Assembly: GCA_002731825.1 (NCBI GenBank)
Contig: PCCS01000012.1
Span: 62,001 to 126,000 of the forward strand
DNA: 64,000 bases
Reading direction: 5' to 3'
Source of the DNA: Myxococcales bacterium
Lineage (GTDB): Bacteria > Myxococcota_A > Bradymonadia > UBA7976 > UBA1532
Shown: one piece after another, positions 50,138-59,142 of the stretch
How positions within the stretch are numbered: the stretch's first letter is position 1
Layout: each line of letters opens with the position of its first letter
Position numbers and translations under genes: made by a program
Notes under the pieces: model-generated
The model's database searches: none
What the model was told of the DNA's origin: nothing
The model's input: only the letters and a program-made list of their open reading frames with translations

Positions 50138-50692
50138 ATGAAAGCACTAGACCTAAAATTTAGGGTCGACGACCTCAATCCATCGCAAAAGGAATTCGCT
50201 GGTGAGCTGCCTCTTGCTCTTTTGCAGACGTGCCTCCCCGGCATGGTCGGTGACCTCGGTTATCGGCCACAAACCGCGGCGACCATTAGTGGGCAGGTTT
50301 ACTTGTCTGCTGGCGGCGAGGTTGTGGTGACCGGGGAAATGACGGTTACCGTCGACTTTGATTGCACTCGGTGCTTGGCGCCCAGAACAGTCTCGCTCAC
50401 ATCGAGCCACGAGCATGTTTTGGTCAAGAGGCGCAGAGAGCGAGAGGCTGATGCGGAACTGGTTGTGACCAGTGATGACGCGGAGGTCGACACGGAGACA
50501 TACCAGGGCGATGAGATTGACCTCACCGAGGTGTTTCGTCAGGACCTGGTTTTGGATTTGCCGATGAACCCCAGCTGTGAACTGGGCGGGACCGGTGATT
50601 GTGAGTTCGATGAGGATACCGAAAAGGCTCTTGAGAAGCCTATGGATCCCCGTTGGGCGCCCTTATTAGAGCTGAAGAAAAAAATGAATTGA
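50138..50692 (+). CDS. DUF177/YceD family protein
   Basis: TVDFDCTRCLAP, LVLDLPMNPSCELGGTGDC, DPRWAPLLELKKKMN; immediately upstream of rpmF-plsX. Confidence 0.9.
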   Translation: MKALDLKFRVDDLNPSQKEFAGELPLALLQTCLPGMVGDLGYRPQTAATISGQVYLSAGGEVVVTGEMTVTVDFDCTRCLAPRTVSLTSSHEHVLVKRRREREADAELVVTSDDAEVDTETYQGDEIDLTEVFRQDLVLDLPMNPSCELGGTGDCEFDEDTEKALEKPMDPRWAPLLELKKKMN

Positions 50693-50727
50693 CGGGGCAG
50701 TAACGCTCCATATTAAGAGAGGTAATC

Positions 50728-50916
50728 ATGGCGGTACCAAAGAGACGCAAATCTCGTTCGAAGCGCGATTCTCGACGTGCGAACCATAAAATCAGCGCAA
50801 ACGCGTACAACGTCTGTCCAGAATGTGGCTCACCTAAAGAGCCTCATCGCATCTGTCCCACATGTGGATGGTACAAGGACAGATTCGTGCTTGAGGTTGT
50901 TGAGGTCGAAGCCTAA
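50728..50916 (+). CDS. rpmF: 50S ribosomal protein L32
   Basis: MAVPKRRKSRSKRDSRRANHK...CPECGSPKEPHRICPTCGWY. Confidence 0.97.
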   Translation: MAVPKRRKSRSKRDSRRANHKISANAYNVCPECGSPKEPHRICPTCGWYKDRFVLEVVEVEA

Positions 50917-50946
50917 TACCGGCTTATCGAAACACCCGGACTCCCT

Positions 50947-52029
50947 ATGACGCAATCTCTGTCTCAGGAGAACCTGCCCATCGCAGTCGATGCAATGGGT
51001 GGCGACAAGGCACCTCTCGTTGTCATCGAAGGCGCTATAGCCGCGTGTCGAGCGGGCGCGGGACCCGTTGTCCTGGTCGGCGATGGCGCGCAGGTCGAGT
51101 CTGAACTCGAGCGCCTTGGCGGCGCAGACCTTCCAATCACTATCCAACACGCCAGTGAACAAATCGCCATGGGCGAAAGTCCGTCCCGTGCCGCTCGTCG
51201 CAAGCGCGACAGCTCGATGCACGGTTGTTTTCGTCTTGTCGAAAGCGGCGACGCATGCGCGACGGTCACGGCTGGTAATTCGGGGGCTTTTCTCGCTGTC
51301 GGCCTGCTTACGGTTCGGCGCTTGAAAAAATGTGAGCGCCCTTGCTTAGTCACCAGTCTACCCACTCAGCCCAACCCGACGGTCCTACTCGACATTGGCG
51401 CTAATGTTGATGTTCGCGCTACGCATCTCGCTCAGTTTGCTTTGATGGGTGCAGCGTACTCAGAGATTCAATTTGGGACGGATAAACCGAGCGTGGCCCT
51501 TCTATCGAATGGGACTGAGCCAACGAAAGGTACGGAGGCGTTGCGGGAGGCGCATCGCCTTTTGAACCAAACACCCATTAATTACATTGGGTTTGTGGAA
51601 GGCCGAGATTTATCAAATGGGTATGCCGATGTCGTCGTCACAGATGGGCTCACTGGTAATATTGTCCTCAAGCTATGCGAAGGCTTAGTGACAACCCTCT
51701 TTGGACGGGTGAAAGCTGCTATTCAGAGCCGGCCGCTGGCCATGGCCTTGGCGCCGGTCTTTCGGAAACCCCTGCACGCTTTGTACAATGAACTCGATTG
51801 GGAGAGTGTCGGCGCAGCGCCTATTCTTGGCTTGAATGCCGTCGCGCTGGTCGGCCATGGTCAGAGTTCGGCTAAAGCGATTTCAAATGCGATTATCAAC
51901 GCGCGCAGAGCATCAAGCCAAGGCCTGACAGCAGCCATCGCGGCCACTTTGGAGATGAATGCGCCGAGTGGTGAAATCAGCACCTCTGAACTCCCTATGT
52001 CGTCGACCGATGAACTGATCGGTGAATAA
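50947..52029 (+). CDS. plsX: Phosphate acyltransferase PlsX
   Basis: PIAVDAMGGDKAPLVVIEGA; TAGNSGAFLAVGLLTVRRL; FVEGRDLSNGYADVVVTDGLTGNIVLK. Confidence 0.95.
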   Translation: MTQSLSQENLPIAVDAMGGDKAPLVVIEGAIAACRAGAGPVVLVGDGAQVESELERLGGADLPITIQHASEQIAMGESPSRAARRKRDSSMHGCFRLVESGDACATVTAGNSGAFLAVGLLTVRRLKKCERPCLVTSLPTQPNPTVLLDIGANVDVRATHLAQFALMGAAYSEIQFGTDKPSVALLSNGTEPTKGTEALREAHRLLNQTPINYIGFVEGRDLSNGYADVVVTDGLTGNIVLKLCEGLVTTLFGRVKAAIQSRPLAMALAPVFRKPLHALYNELDWESVGAAPILGLNAVALVGHGQSSAKAISNAIINARRASSQGLTAAIAATLEMNAPSGEISTSELPMSSTDELIGE

Positions 52030-52191
52030 GCTCGACCTAAGAGTTTAGATTAATCGAAATCAGGACCTACATCGCTTGACATCGGGGATGTAAATTAGGT
52101 AGTCAAACGCCGTCTAGTTTGTTCTTGTATTCAGTTTGAGTCGTGTATGGATTGAATCCTAGAACGAGCATCAAAATTGGGAAGGTGATCT

Positions 52192-52437
52192 ATGGCGAGC
52201 ATCGAAGACCGCGTGCGAGCGATTATCGCTGAGCAACTCGATCAGGATGAATCAGAAATCGTACCTGAAGCAAACTTCATCGAGGACCTGGGAGCTGACT
52301 CTCTGGACCTTGTTGAACTCGTTATGCGGATGGAAGATGAGTTTGATGTAGAAATTCCTGACGATGAGGCAGAGAATATTCGATTAGTGCAGGATGCTAT
52401 AAACTATATCCAACAGCACTTAGCGAGCAGCGATTAA
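52192..52437 (+). CDS. acpP: Acyl carrier protein
   Basis: [34 protein letters not shown]. Confidence 0.96.
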   Translation: MASIEDRVRAIIAEQLDQDESEIVPEANFIEDLGADSLDLVELVMRMEDEFDVEIPDDEAENIRLVQDAINYIQQHLASSD

Positions 52438-52488
52438 GCCCTTCGGCTCTCCGGGAGCCGATTATGCAAAAGAGAGGGTGACGTGGCC

Positions 52489-53748
52489 ATGAACAACGAC
52501 CAGCGCAGGGTAGTGGTCACCGGGATCGGTCTAGTAACACCTCTTGGTAATGACACGTCAACGACGTGGCAGGGGATTCTTTCCGGCCGTTCGGGAATTG
52601 GTCAAATCACTCAATTCGATACGACGGAGCATCCTGTTACAATCGCCGGTGAGGTTCGCGACTTCGATATCAGTCGGTGGCTCGACCGAAAAAACCAGCG
52701 TAAGATGGATCGCTTTATCCATTTCTCTATTGGTGCGGCGATGATGGCTCTCGAAGATGCCGACCTGCCTGTGCCTGTTCCTGATCCTCACCGAACTGGG
52801 GTGCTCATCGGTGTTGGACTCGGTGGCTTAAAAACCATCGAAGACGCCATAGCGATTCTGAACACCAAAGGGCCTCGACGTCTTAGCCCATTTATGCTGC
52901 CACGACTGATTTCCAATCTTGCGCCAGGTCAAGTCTCGATTATGACCGGTGCCCAAGGGCCTAATTGGAGTCCGGTGAGTGCATGTGCCACGGGCGCACA
53001 TGGTCTGGGTGAGGCTGTTCGGATGATCCGTGATGGGATGGTTGATGTAGCTATTTCTGGTGGTGCTGAAGCCACTATTACCCCGCTTGGCGTTGCGGGT
53101 TTTGCGGCAATGAAAGCTCTGTCTAAGCGGAACCAAGAACCTCAGTTGGCCTCTCGACCCTTCGATGTATCGAGGGATGGCTTTGTGGCTGCTGAAGGCG
53201 CCGGAGTCATGGTTCTCGAATCTCTCGACAGTGCGCGTGCCCGAGGGGCTCGGATTTACGCCGAAATTTTAGGGTATGGGCAGTCATCGGATGCATTTCA
53301 CATGACGCTGCCACATCCCGAGGGGCGCGGCGCCGTGCGTTGTATGGAAAACGCTTTGGCCGACGCTGGACTGTCGGCCGGAGACATTCACTATGTGAAT
53401 GCTCATGGAACGTCAACGTCGGCTGGAGATATTGCTGAATCGACAGCTTTAGAACAGGTTTTTGGCGAGCATGCACATCGTCTTTTGGTGAGCAGCACGA
53501 AGTCGATGACCGGTCATATGCTCGGCGCAGCAGGGGCTGTTGAAGCGGCTTTCTGTGTCCTGAGCATTCGGGACCAAATCGCACCGCCAACCATCAATTT
53601 AGTGGAGCAAGATCCGAAGTGTCGTCTCGACTATGTCGCTCTTACACCGCGGCCAGCTCGTATTAAGAATGCGCTCTCCAATAGTTTTGGCTTTGGTGGG
53701 ACTAACGTATCCCTTATCTTTCAAGAATATCAGTCGGAGGCGACATGA
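52489..53748 (+). CDS. fabF: Beta-ketoacyl-ACP synthase II
   Basis: RRVVVTGIGLVTPLGND; VSACATGAHGLGEA; VNAHGTSTSAGD; STKSMTGHMLGAAGAVEA. Confidence 0.95.
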   Translation: MNNDQRRVVVTGIGLVTPLGNDTSTTWQGILSGRSGIGQITQFDTTEHPVTIAGEVRDFDISRWLDRKNQRKMDRFIHFSIGAAMMALEDADLPVPVPDPHRTGVLIGVGLGGLKTIEDAIAILNTKGPRRLSPFMLPRLISNLAPGQVSIMTGAQGPNWSPVSACATGAHGLGEAVRMIRDGMVDVAISGGAEATITPLGVAGFAAMKALSKRNQEPQLASRPFDVSRDGFVAAEGAGVMVLESLDSARARGARIYAEILGYGQSSDAFHMTLPHPEGRGAVRCMENALADAGLSAGDIHYVNAHGTSTSAGDIAESTALEQVFGEHAHRLLVSSTKSMTGHMLGAAGAVEAAFCVLSIRDQIAPPTINLVEQDPKCRLDYVALTPRPARIKNALSNSFGFGGTNVSLIFQEYQSEAT

Positions 53749-54191
53749 CAATTAGGCTCGCGATTGCCTCAGATCACGCAGGCTTTGGACTCAAACAAAA
53801 ATTGATCCAATTCCTCGAACAGCGAGACGATGTTGCTGTTGTCGATCTCGGCCCTCAATCAGACGCGCGTTGCGATTATCCGGATTATGCGGCCGCATGC
53901 GCCCGTGCCATCGAGGCGGGAGAGGCCGACCGAGGCGTTCTCGTTTGCGGAAGTGGCATTGGTGTCTCAATTGTTGCCAATCGATTCGGGGGGATTCGAG
54001 CCGCTTTGGTTCAAACGGCTCTGATGGCCCGTTTGTCTCGAGAACACAATAACGCCAATGTATTATGTCTGGGTAGTCGACTCGTCGGAGACCTGGTCGC
54101 AATGGATGCAGTCGACGCGTTTCTGACCACGCCATTTGCCGGTGGCCGGCACGCTGATCGACTGGCTAAGATTAACTCAGTGGAGCGATAG
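53745..54191 (+). CDS. rpiB: Ribose 5-phosphate isomerase B
   Basis: IASDHAGFGLKQKL; VCGSGIGVSIVANRFGGIRAAL; REHNNANVLCLGSR. Confidence 0.92.
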   Translation: MTIRLAIASDHAGFGLKQKLIQFLEQRDDVAVVDLGPQSDARCDYPDYAAACARAIEAGEADRGVLVCGSGIGVSIVANRFGGIRAALVQTALMARLSREHNNANVLCLGSRLVGDLVAMDAVDAFLTTPFAGGRHADRLAKINSVER

Positions 54192-54196
54192 CTAAA

Positions 54197-54682
54197 GTGT
54201 GTCCCTTCTGCCGTTCTGAAGATACTCGTGTCTTAGATTCTCGCTCTGTCCGGGACCAGCATGCGGTTCGTCGACGTCGCTGTTGCAATGCATGCGGTCG
54301 ACGTTTCACAACCTATGAGCGAGTCGAACGACTTCTGCCCGTGATTGTGAAACGGGATGGAGCTCGGGAAAACTTCGATCGTGAGAAGCTGATGCGCGGT
54401 CTCCAGATCGCATGTCGCAAGCGCCCCATCCGTTCCAACCAACTTGAATCTCTCATCAGTCAAGTCGAACGTCATTTTGCAGGCGCAGCTGAGCGTGAAG
54501 TTCCGTCGTCTGACATCGGCAAGTACGTGTTGGGCTGTCTCCGAACCGTTGACGAAGTGGCATACGTCCGATTCGCTTCTGTTTATCGAGAGTTTTCGGA
54601 TGTAAACCAATTTGTTCTTGAACTCGAGCATTTACAGGCCTCTGAAAACATGTCCGATTCCAATGTTCAGGAGACCGAATGA
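54197..54682 (+). CDS. nrdR: Transcriptional repressor NrdR
   Basis: GTG start; MCPFCRSEDTRVLDSR...RRRCCNACGRRFTTYERVE zinc ribbon and ATP-cone. Confidence 0.95.
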   Translation: MCPFCRSEDTRVLDSRSVRDQHAVRRRRCCNACGRRFTTYERVERLLPVIVKRDGARENFDREKLMRGLQIACRKRPIRSNQLESLISQVERHFAGAAEREVPSSDIGKYVLGCLRTVDEVAYVRFASVYREFSDVNQFVLELEHLQASENMSDSNVQETE

Positions 54683-55794
54683 CGCGTCAGTCCGATGAAC
54701 ATTTCATGGGTCGAGCAATCGAGCTGGCTAAGACCGCCAAACATAGGACAAGCCCGAACCCAACGGTCGGGTGTGTCATCGTCGCTAACGGCGTTGTAAT
54801 CGGGGAGGGCGTTACGCAGCCCCATGGACATGCACACGCTGAAATTATGGCACTACAAGAAGCCGGTCCGGCCGCGCGCGGGGCGCAGATGTATGTGACG
54901 ATGGAACCATGCTGCCATCAAGGGCGGACAGGACCATGCACAGAGGCTATCATCAAAGCCGGAATCGTGCATGTCTGCGTCGGTGTCATCGACCCTAATC
55001 CTCTTGTAGATGGCCAGGGGCTGGTGATTTTGGAAAACGCCGGTATCACCGTCCGCCGCGGCGTTTTACCCGTTGAATGTCAATGGCATCATGCGCCATT
55101 CGAAAAGTTTATTCGGAAACGGCACCCCTGGGTCATTCTGAAAGCGGCCACGACACTCGATGGACAAATTGCGACGCGGTCCGGCGACTCTAAATGGATT
55201 ACCAGCGAAGCTGCTCGAATGGATGCTCACAAATTAAGAGCCGAGGTCGATGGGGTTTTGGTTGGTGTTGAAACAGCTCGCCTCGACAATCCAAAATTAA
55301 CTGTGCGTTTGGCGCAGGGTGATGATCCTGTTCGGATTCTGATGGATTCGAATGCATCGATCTCACCTGATGCTCACTTGCTTGGGTCCGACGCCATGGT
55401 CTGCGTGGCTGATGATCTCTCGGATGAGGTGTTGGAGCCAATCGAGGCGACGGGGGCCGAACTGATTCGTTTGCCGAGGGCGGACAATGGTCGAATCCAA
55501 CTTGATTCAGCGCTAGATGCCTTGGCTGCTCGTGGGATTGTTAAGCTGCTGGTCGAAGGGGGCGGTCAGGTCCACAAGAGCTTCTTGGATGCTCGATATG
55601 CGGACGAGTTGTGTTTGTACGTCGCGCCGAAAATTTTGGGTCAAGGTCGGGCCGCTTTTCCTTTTGATGCGCCCGAGACAATCGCCGATGCGATTCAAAT
55701 CGAGATGATTTCGGTGGATCCCGTCGGTGATGATATTCGGTACAGGGGCGCGATTCGATATGTGGACGTCTCGTCTTCGACCGAGCCAACATAA
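54679..55794 (+). CDS. ribD: Bifunctional riboflavin deaminase/reductase RibD
   Basis: HAEIMALQEAG, TMEPCCHQGRTGPCTEAI; reductase VILKAATTLDGQIATRSGDSKWITSE. Confidence 0.94.
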   Translation: MTRQSDEHFMGRAIELAKTAKHRTSPNPTVGCVIVANGVVIGEGVTQPHGHAHAEIMALQEAGPAARGAQMYVTMEPCCHQGRTGPCTEAIIKAGIVHVCVGVIDPNPLVDGQGLVILENAGITVRRGVLPVECQWHHAPFEKFIRKRHPWVILKAATTLDGQIATRSGDSKWITSEAARMDAHKLRAEVDGVLVGVETARLDNPKLTVRLAQGDDPVRILMDSNASISPDAHLLGSDAMVCVADDLSDEVLEPIEATGAELIRLPRADNGRIQLDSALDALAARGIVKLLVEGGGQVHKSFLDARYADELCLYVAPKILGQGRAAFPFDAPETIADAIQIEMISVDPVGDDIRYRGAIRYVDVSSSTEPT

Positions 55795-55917
55795 ATTTGT
55801 TAATTGAAGTGTATTTCGGAGTCTGAGACCTCGATAATACTAGGCGAAACAATACGAGATAGGTTAGAAGCATAAGCTGAGTCGGTATTTCCAATTTATG
55901 AGCAGTAACCGACCGGT

Positions 55918-55935
55918 GCTTGGGTGAACCCAGGC
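55918..55935 (+). promoter_or_regulatory. Hairpin in the ribD-ribB(A) spacer
   Basis: GCTTGGG-TGAA-CCCAGGC; a second stem GTCGGT (55881-55886)/ACCGAC (55908-55913) lies just upstream. Confidence 0.45.
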
Positions 55936-55980
55936 TTGGAAAGATGTCCTCAAGCGGACTGATTTGGTGATGTAGAGACT

Positions 55981-57153
55981 ATGAGCGGTAACCAGCAAAC
56001 CATTGAACTCGTTGAAAAGGCCATTGACGATATTCGCAACGGTCGCCTTGTCATTCTGGTCGATGATGAAGACCGAGAGAATGAAGGTGATTTGGTCATG
56101 GCCGCAGAATTGGCGACGCCCGAGGCCATCAATTTTATGGCTGTTCATGGCCGCGGACTGATTTGTCTCTCGCTGACACCGCAACGCTGTGACCAGCTTG
56201 AGTTACCGATGATGGTCCGAGACAACAGCAGTGGTTTTGGAACCGCATTCACAGTCAGTATTGAGGCTGCAACGGGCGTGACGACGGGCATCAGTGCAGC
56301 CGATCGAGCGCGGACCATTCGAGTCGCTGTTGCCCCCAATGCAAGACCAACCGATTTATCTCGACCTGGCCACATTTTTCCACTTCGAGCTCGGGTCGGT
56401 GGCGTTCTAGTGCGAACAGGCCAAACGGAAGGGTCTGTTGATCTTGCACGGTTGGCAGGCCTCGAGCCGGCTGGTGTCATCTGTGAAATTATGAATCCCG
56501 ACGGAACGATGGCGCGTAGACCTCAACTGGAAGTGTTTGCCCAAGAGCATGGACTAACAATCGTCTCTGTTGCGGACTTAATCCAGTATCGCTTGCGTAA
56601 AGAACGTCTGGTTCAAGCCACTGCTGAGGTTGAGACTCAAGTAGGCGACATCGGTGTATTCAAGGTCATCACGTATGTCACTGTCGTCGACGAATTAGAG
56701 CATGTTGCCTTTGTCAAAGGGCAGCCAAACCCGGACCAAGCTGTGTTGGGACGGGTGCAGCAGGAAACTGTTTTATCCGATGTATTTCAATGTGGCCAAG
56801 GCAATAGTCATGAGCGATTGATGAAATCACTCAGACGCATTGAAGATGCGGGCTGCGGCGTTCTCGTCTATCTCCAAAAGCCCGCACCCCGAGTTGAGAA
56901 TGAAGTCCGAATGCTCGCCGGCGAATCGCCGCGACGTGCGGCCATCGAGAAGGGGGCCATTGGGCTGCCCCAAGACCTGAGAGAGTATGGTATTGGCGCG
57001 CAGATTTTATTGGACCAGGGTATTCGTAAACTCAAGCTGATTTCCAGCTCGCCGACCCGCATCAAGGGCATCCAGGGCTATGGCCTTGAAGTCGTGGAAC
57101 GGATCTCTTTAGACGAGCTGCCATCAGAATCTGAGCGTGAGGTGTTATCGTGA
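55981..57153 (+). CDS. ribB: 3,4-dihydroxy-2-butanone-4-phosphate synthase with degenerate GTP cyclohydrolase II-like C-terminal domain (RibBA/RibBX-like)
   Basis: [69 protein letters not shown]-terminal half aligns by eye to RibA but lacks CLTGD...RCDCG. Confidence 0.85.
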   Translation: MSGNQQTIELVEKAIDDIRNGRLVILVDDEDRENEGDLVMAAELATPEAINFMAVHGRGLICLSLTPQRCDQLELPMMVRDNSSGFGTAFTVSIEAATGVTTGISAADRARTIRVAVAPNARPTDLSRPGHIFPLRARVGGVLVRTGQTEGSVDLARLAGLEPAGVICEIMNPDGTMARRPQLEVFAQEHGLTIVSVADLIQYRLRKERLVQATAEVETQVGDIGVFKVITYVTVVDELEHVAFVKGQPNPDQAVLGRVQQETVLSDVFQCGQGNSHERLMKSLRRIEDAGCGVLVYLQKPAPRVENEVRMLAGESPRRAAIEKGAIGLPQDLREYGIGAQILLDQGIRKLKLISSSPTRIKGIQGYGLEVVERISLDELPSESEREVLS

Positions 57154-57638
57154 GTGGGTATAAAGTTGTTGACGGGCATATGGACGCGAGTGGCCACAAG
57201 TATGCTTTTGTTGTCGCTCGATTCAATCACTTCATTGTTGACCACCTCGTCAACGGGGCTGTCGATGCGTTGGTTAGACACGGATGCGCCGTCGGCGATA
57301 TTACGGTCTACAAGGTGCCCGGAGGCATAGAGATGCCCCTTGCAGCCCAGCGGATCGCTGACATGGGCCAAGTTGATGCCATCATTGCGTTGGGTGCTGT
57401 GATTCGGGGCTCGACGCCTCACTTCGACTATGTGGCGGGCGAAGCATCGACTGGTCTGGCGAAAATTGCTTTAGCGTCAAACATGCCCATCGCCAATGGC
57501 GTTCTGACCTGCGACACCATTGAACAAGCCATTGAACGCGCGGGTACAAAAGCGGGTAACAAAGGCGCGGAAGCAGCCCTTGCAGCCCTTGAAATGGTCA
57601 ATTTACTACGCGCCGTCCACGGTGAGTCAGAATCGTGA
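57150..57638 (+). CDS. ribH: 6,7-dimethyl-8-ribityllumazine synthase
   Basis: [61 protein letters not shown]. Confidence 0.95.
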   Translation: MSGYKVVDGHMDASGHKYAFVVARFNHFIVDHLVNGAVDALVRHGCAVGDITVYKVPGGIEMPLAAQRIADMGQVDAIIALGAVIRGSTPHFDYVAGEASTGLAKIALASNMPIANGVLTCDTIEQAIERAGTKAGNKGAEAALAALEMVNLLRAVHGESES

Positions 57639-58144
57639 TTTCTGGTCGTCGAACGGCTCGTGAAACAGCCCTCCTGGTTCTTTTTGCTGTCGATGTAGGT
57701 CAGACATCTGATTATCAAATGTCATTGGACCGCTTTATGGCAGTTTTTAAGGCTGATCGAGAGATTTTGACAGAGCTCTTAGGTCATTCAGATTATAATC
57801 CAGCTCCAGAGCAGCTATTACAACGAGCGATAAAGACTCTGGAGCCGGCCGGCAGTCATTGGCAATTTGTTGAAAGAATGGTCAAGGGCGTTGAAGCCCA
57901 TAGTAAAGCGATTGATGAATTAATCGAGCGATTCTCTTTGAACTGGAAAGTATCGCGAATGAGCAGGGTTGATCGTAATGTACTCAGACTGGCTGCTTAC
58001 GAATTGGCGTTTGAATCAGATGTCCCGAGTCGGGCAACGCTCAACGAGGCCATTGAGATTGCTAAGCGGTTTGGCTCGGAGGAGTCTGGTAAATTTGTGA
58101 ATGGCATTTTAGATAAAATCGCACAGGAATTTGGCCGAGTGTAA
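57635..58144 (+). CDS. nusB: Transcription antitermination factor NusB
   Basis: [73 protein letters not shown]. Confidence 0.93.
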   Translation: MISGRRTARETALLVLFAVDVGQTSDYQMSLDRFMAVFKADREILTELLGHSDYNPAPEQLLQRAIKTLEPAGSHWQFVERMVKGVEAHSKAIDELIERFSLNWKVSRMSRVDRNVLRLAAYELAFESDVPSRATLNEAIEIAKRFGSEESGKFVNGILDKIAQEFGRV

Positions 58145-58146
58145 TC

Positions 58147-58542
58147 ATGGGTAATTTGGCAACCGCGGCGGCAACATTAGATGGACTAAGGACGCGTCCG
58201 TGTGATCCTCTGATCCTCTGTGTCAACGTTGATGGCCGGCCCTTAAGAGGCATGACCGCGCAAGTCGATTGGCGTCTAGCCGGCATGCTATCTAAGATCG
58301 CTGCCAATGGGCTATCGGGGGACCTCCCGGTTTTAAGGCCGCCTCACAAGTTTCTGCCCTGCGGTCGGCTCATCCTTTTTCGGGCGGGTGCGTGTACACC
58401 TCGTGAGATGGCTAAGTTAGTCGGTGGATTAAACGGTCCACGACCGGGACTTTGCCCCCTGGATTTTGACTTTTCAGACGAAGAGGTCGAGCAGGCGTTT
58501 GGCGGTCAAGTGGTGATTTATCGAACCGAGACGGCGCGTTGA
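58147..58542 (+). CDS. Hypothetical protein; possible stand-alone M17 leucyl-aminopeptidase N-terminal-like domain
   Basis: 131 aa; DPLILCVNVDGRPLRGMTAQVDWRLAGMLSKIAANG loosely resembles Peptidase_M17_N; no catalytic domain. Confidence 0.5.
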   Translation: MGNLATAAATLDGLRTRPCDPLILCVNVDGRPLRGMTAQVDWRLAGMLSKIAANGLSGDLPVLRPPHKFLPCGRLILFRAGACTPREMAKLVGGLNGPRPGLCPLDFDFSDEEVEQAFGGQVVIYRTETAR

Positions 58543-58548
58543 TGTCCT

Positions 58549-59142
58549 ATGGCTCGTTTACGTAGAAGGCAGATTCGTGGTCCGCGTACGTTCCCTGGGA
58601 TTCGTCGAAAAGAGATCGTTGGGCTCGTCCTATTTCTGACCATCGTCAGTTTGTTGGCTTTCCAGCTTTTTATTGGCCAAGTCATGCGCGTTGCCAGTGA
58701 TACAATGTCACCCACTATCCAGGCAGAAGACGTCATATTGGTCTCGTACTCTGATGGTGACCCAGGTGACGTTGTCGTCGTCGATGACGGCCAATACCAG
58801 GTTCTTCGCCGACTCATCGGCGTGCCGGGAGATAATATTGAGCTGACGAACAAGGGGCCGCTTCGAAATGAAACGCGATTGGTCCCGGTTGGCCTTCAGG
58901 CTGAGTGGGTGACAACAACCGAGTTAGGTGACCGAGCGAAAGGTCTCCCGAATCGAAGCCGTCTTAACCTACGGCAAAACCGAATTGTGCAAGTGCCACC
59001 AGATTTCGTCTATGTCGGATGCGATCTCGCTCGCTTTTGCCGACGGTCGCCCATTAAAGGTCTCGTTCCTAAAGATCACCTGATGGGGCGTGTGATTAAT
59101 CAGTGGCCGGATCGTGCAGCCTTTATTTCGAAGACGCCTTAG
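58549..59142 (+). CDS. Signal peptidase I (S26)-like protein, likely catalytically atypical
   Basis: N-terminal TM; VASDTMSPTIQAEDVILVSYSDGDPGDVVVV and LRRLIGVPGDNIEL are SPase I boxes; the SxM catalytic Ser position is Thr, the Lys position is Arg. Confidence 0.8.
   Translation: MARLRRRQIRGPRTFPGIRRKEIVGLVLFLTIVSLLAFQLFIGQVMRVASDTMSPTIQAEDVILVSYSDGDPGDVVVVDDGQYQVLRRLIGVPGDNIELTNKGPLRNETRLVPVGLQAEWVTTTELGDRAKGLPNRSRLNLRQNRIVQVPPDFVYVGCDLARFCRRSPIKGLVPKDHLMGRVINQWPDRAAFISKTP

Noticed and set aside
52076-52081. TTGACA as an acpP promoter -35 box
   Set aside because: No acceptable -10 hexamer at 16-18 nt spacing.
55795-55980. FMN riboswitch before ribB(A)
   Set aside because: Hairpins are present but I could not find the conserved RFN sequence blocks; reported only as an unclassified structured spacer.
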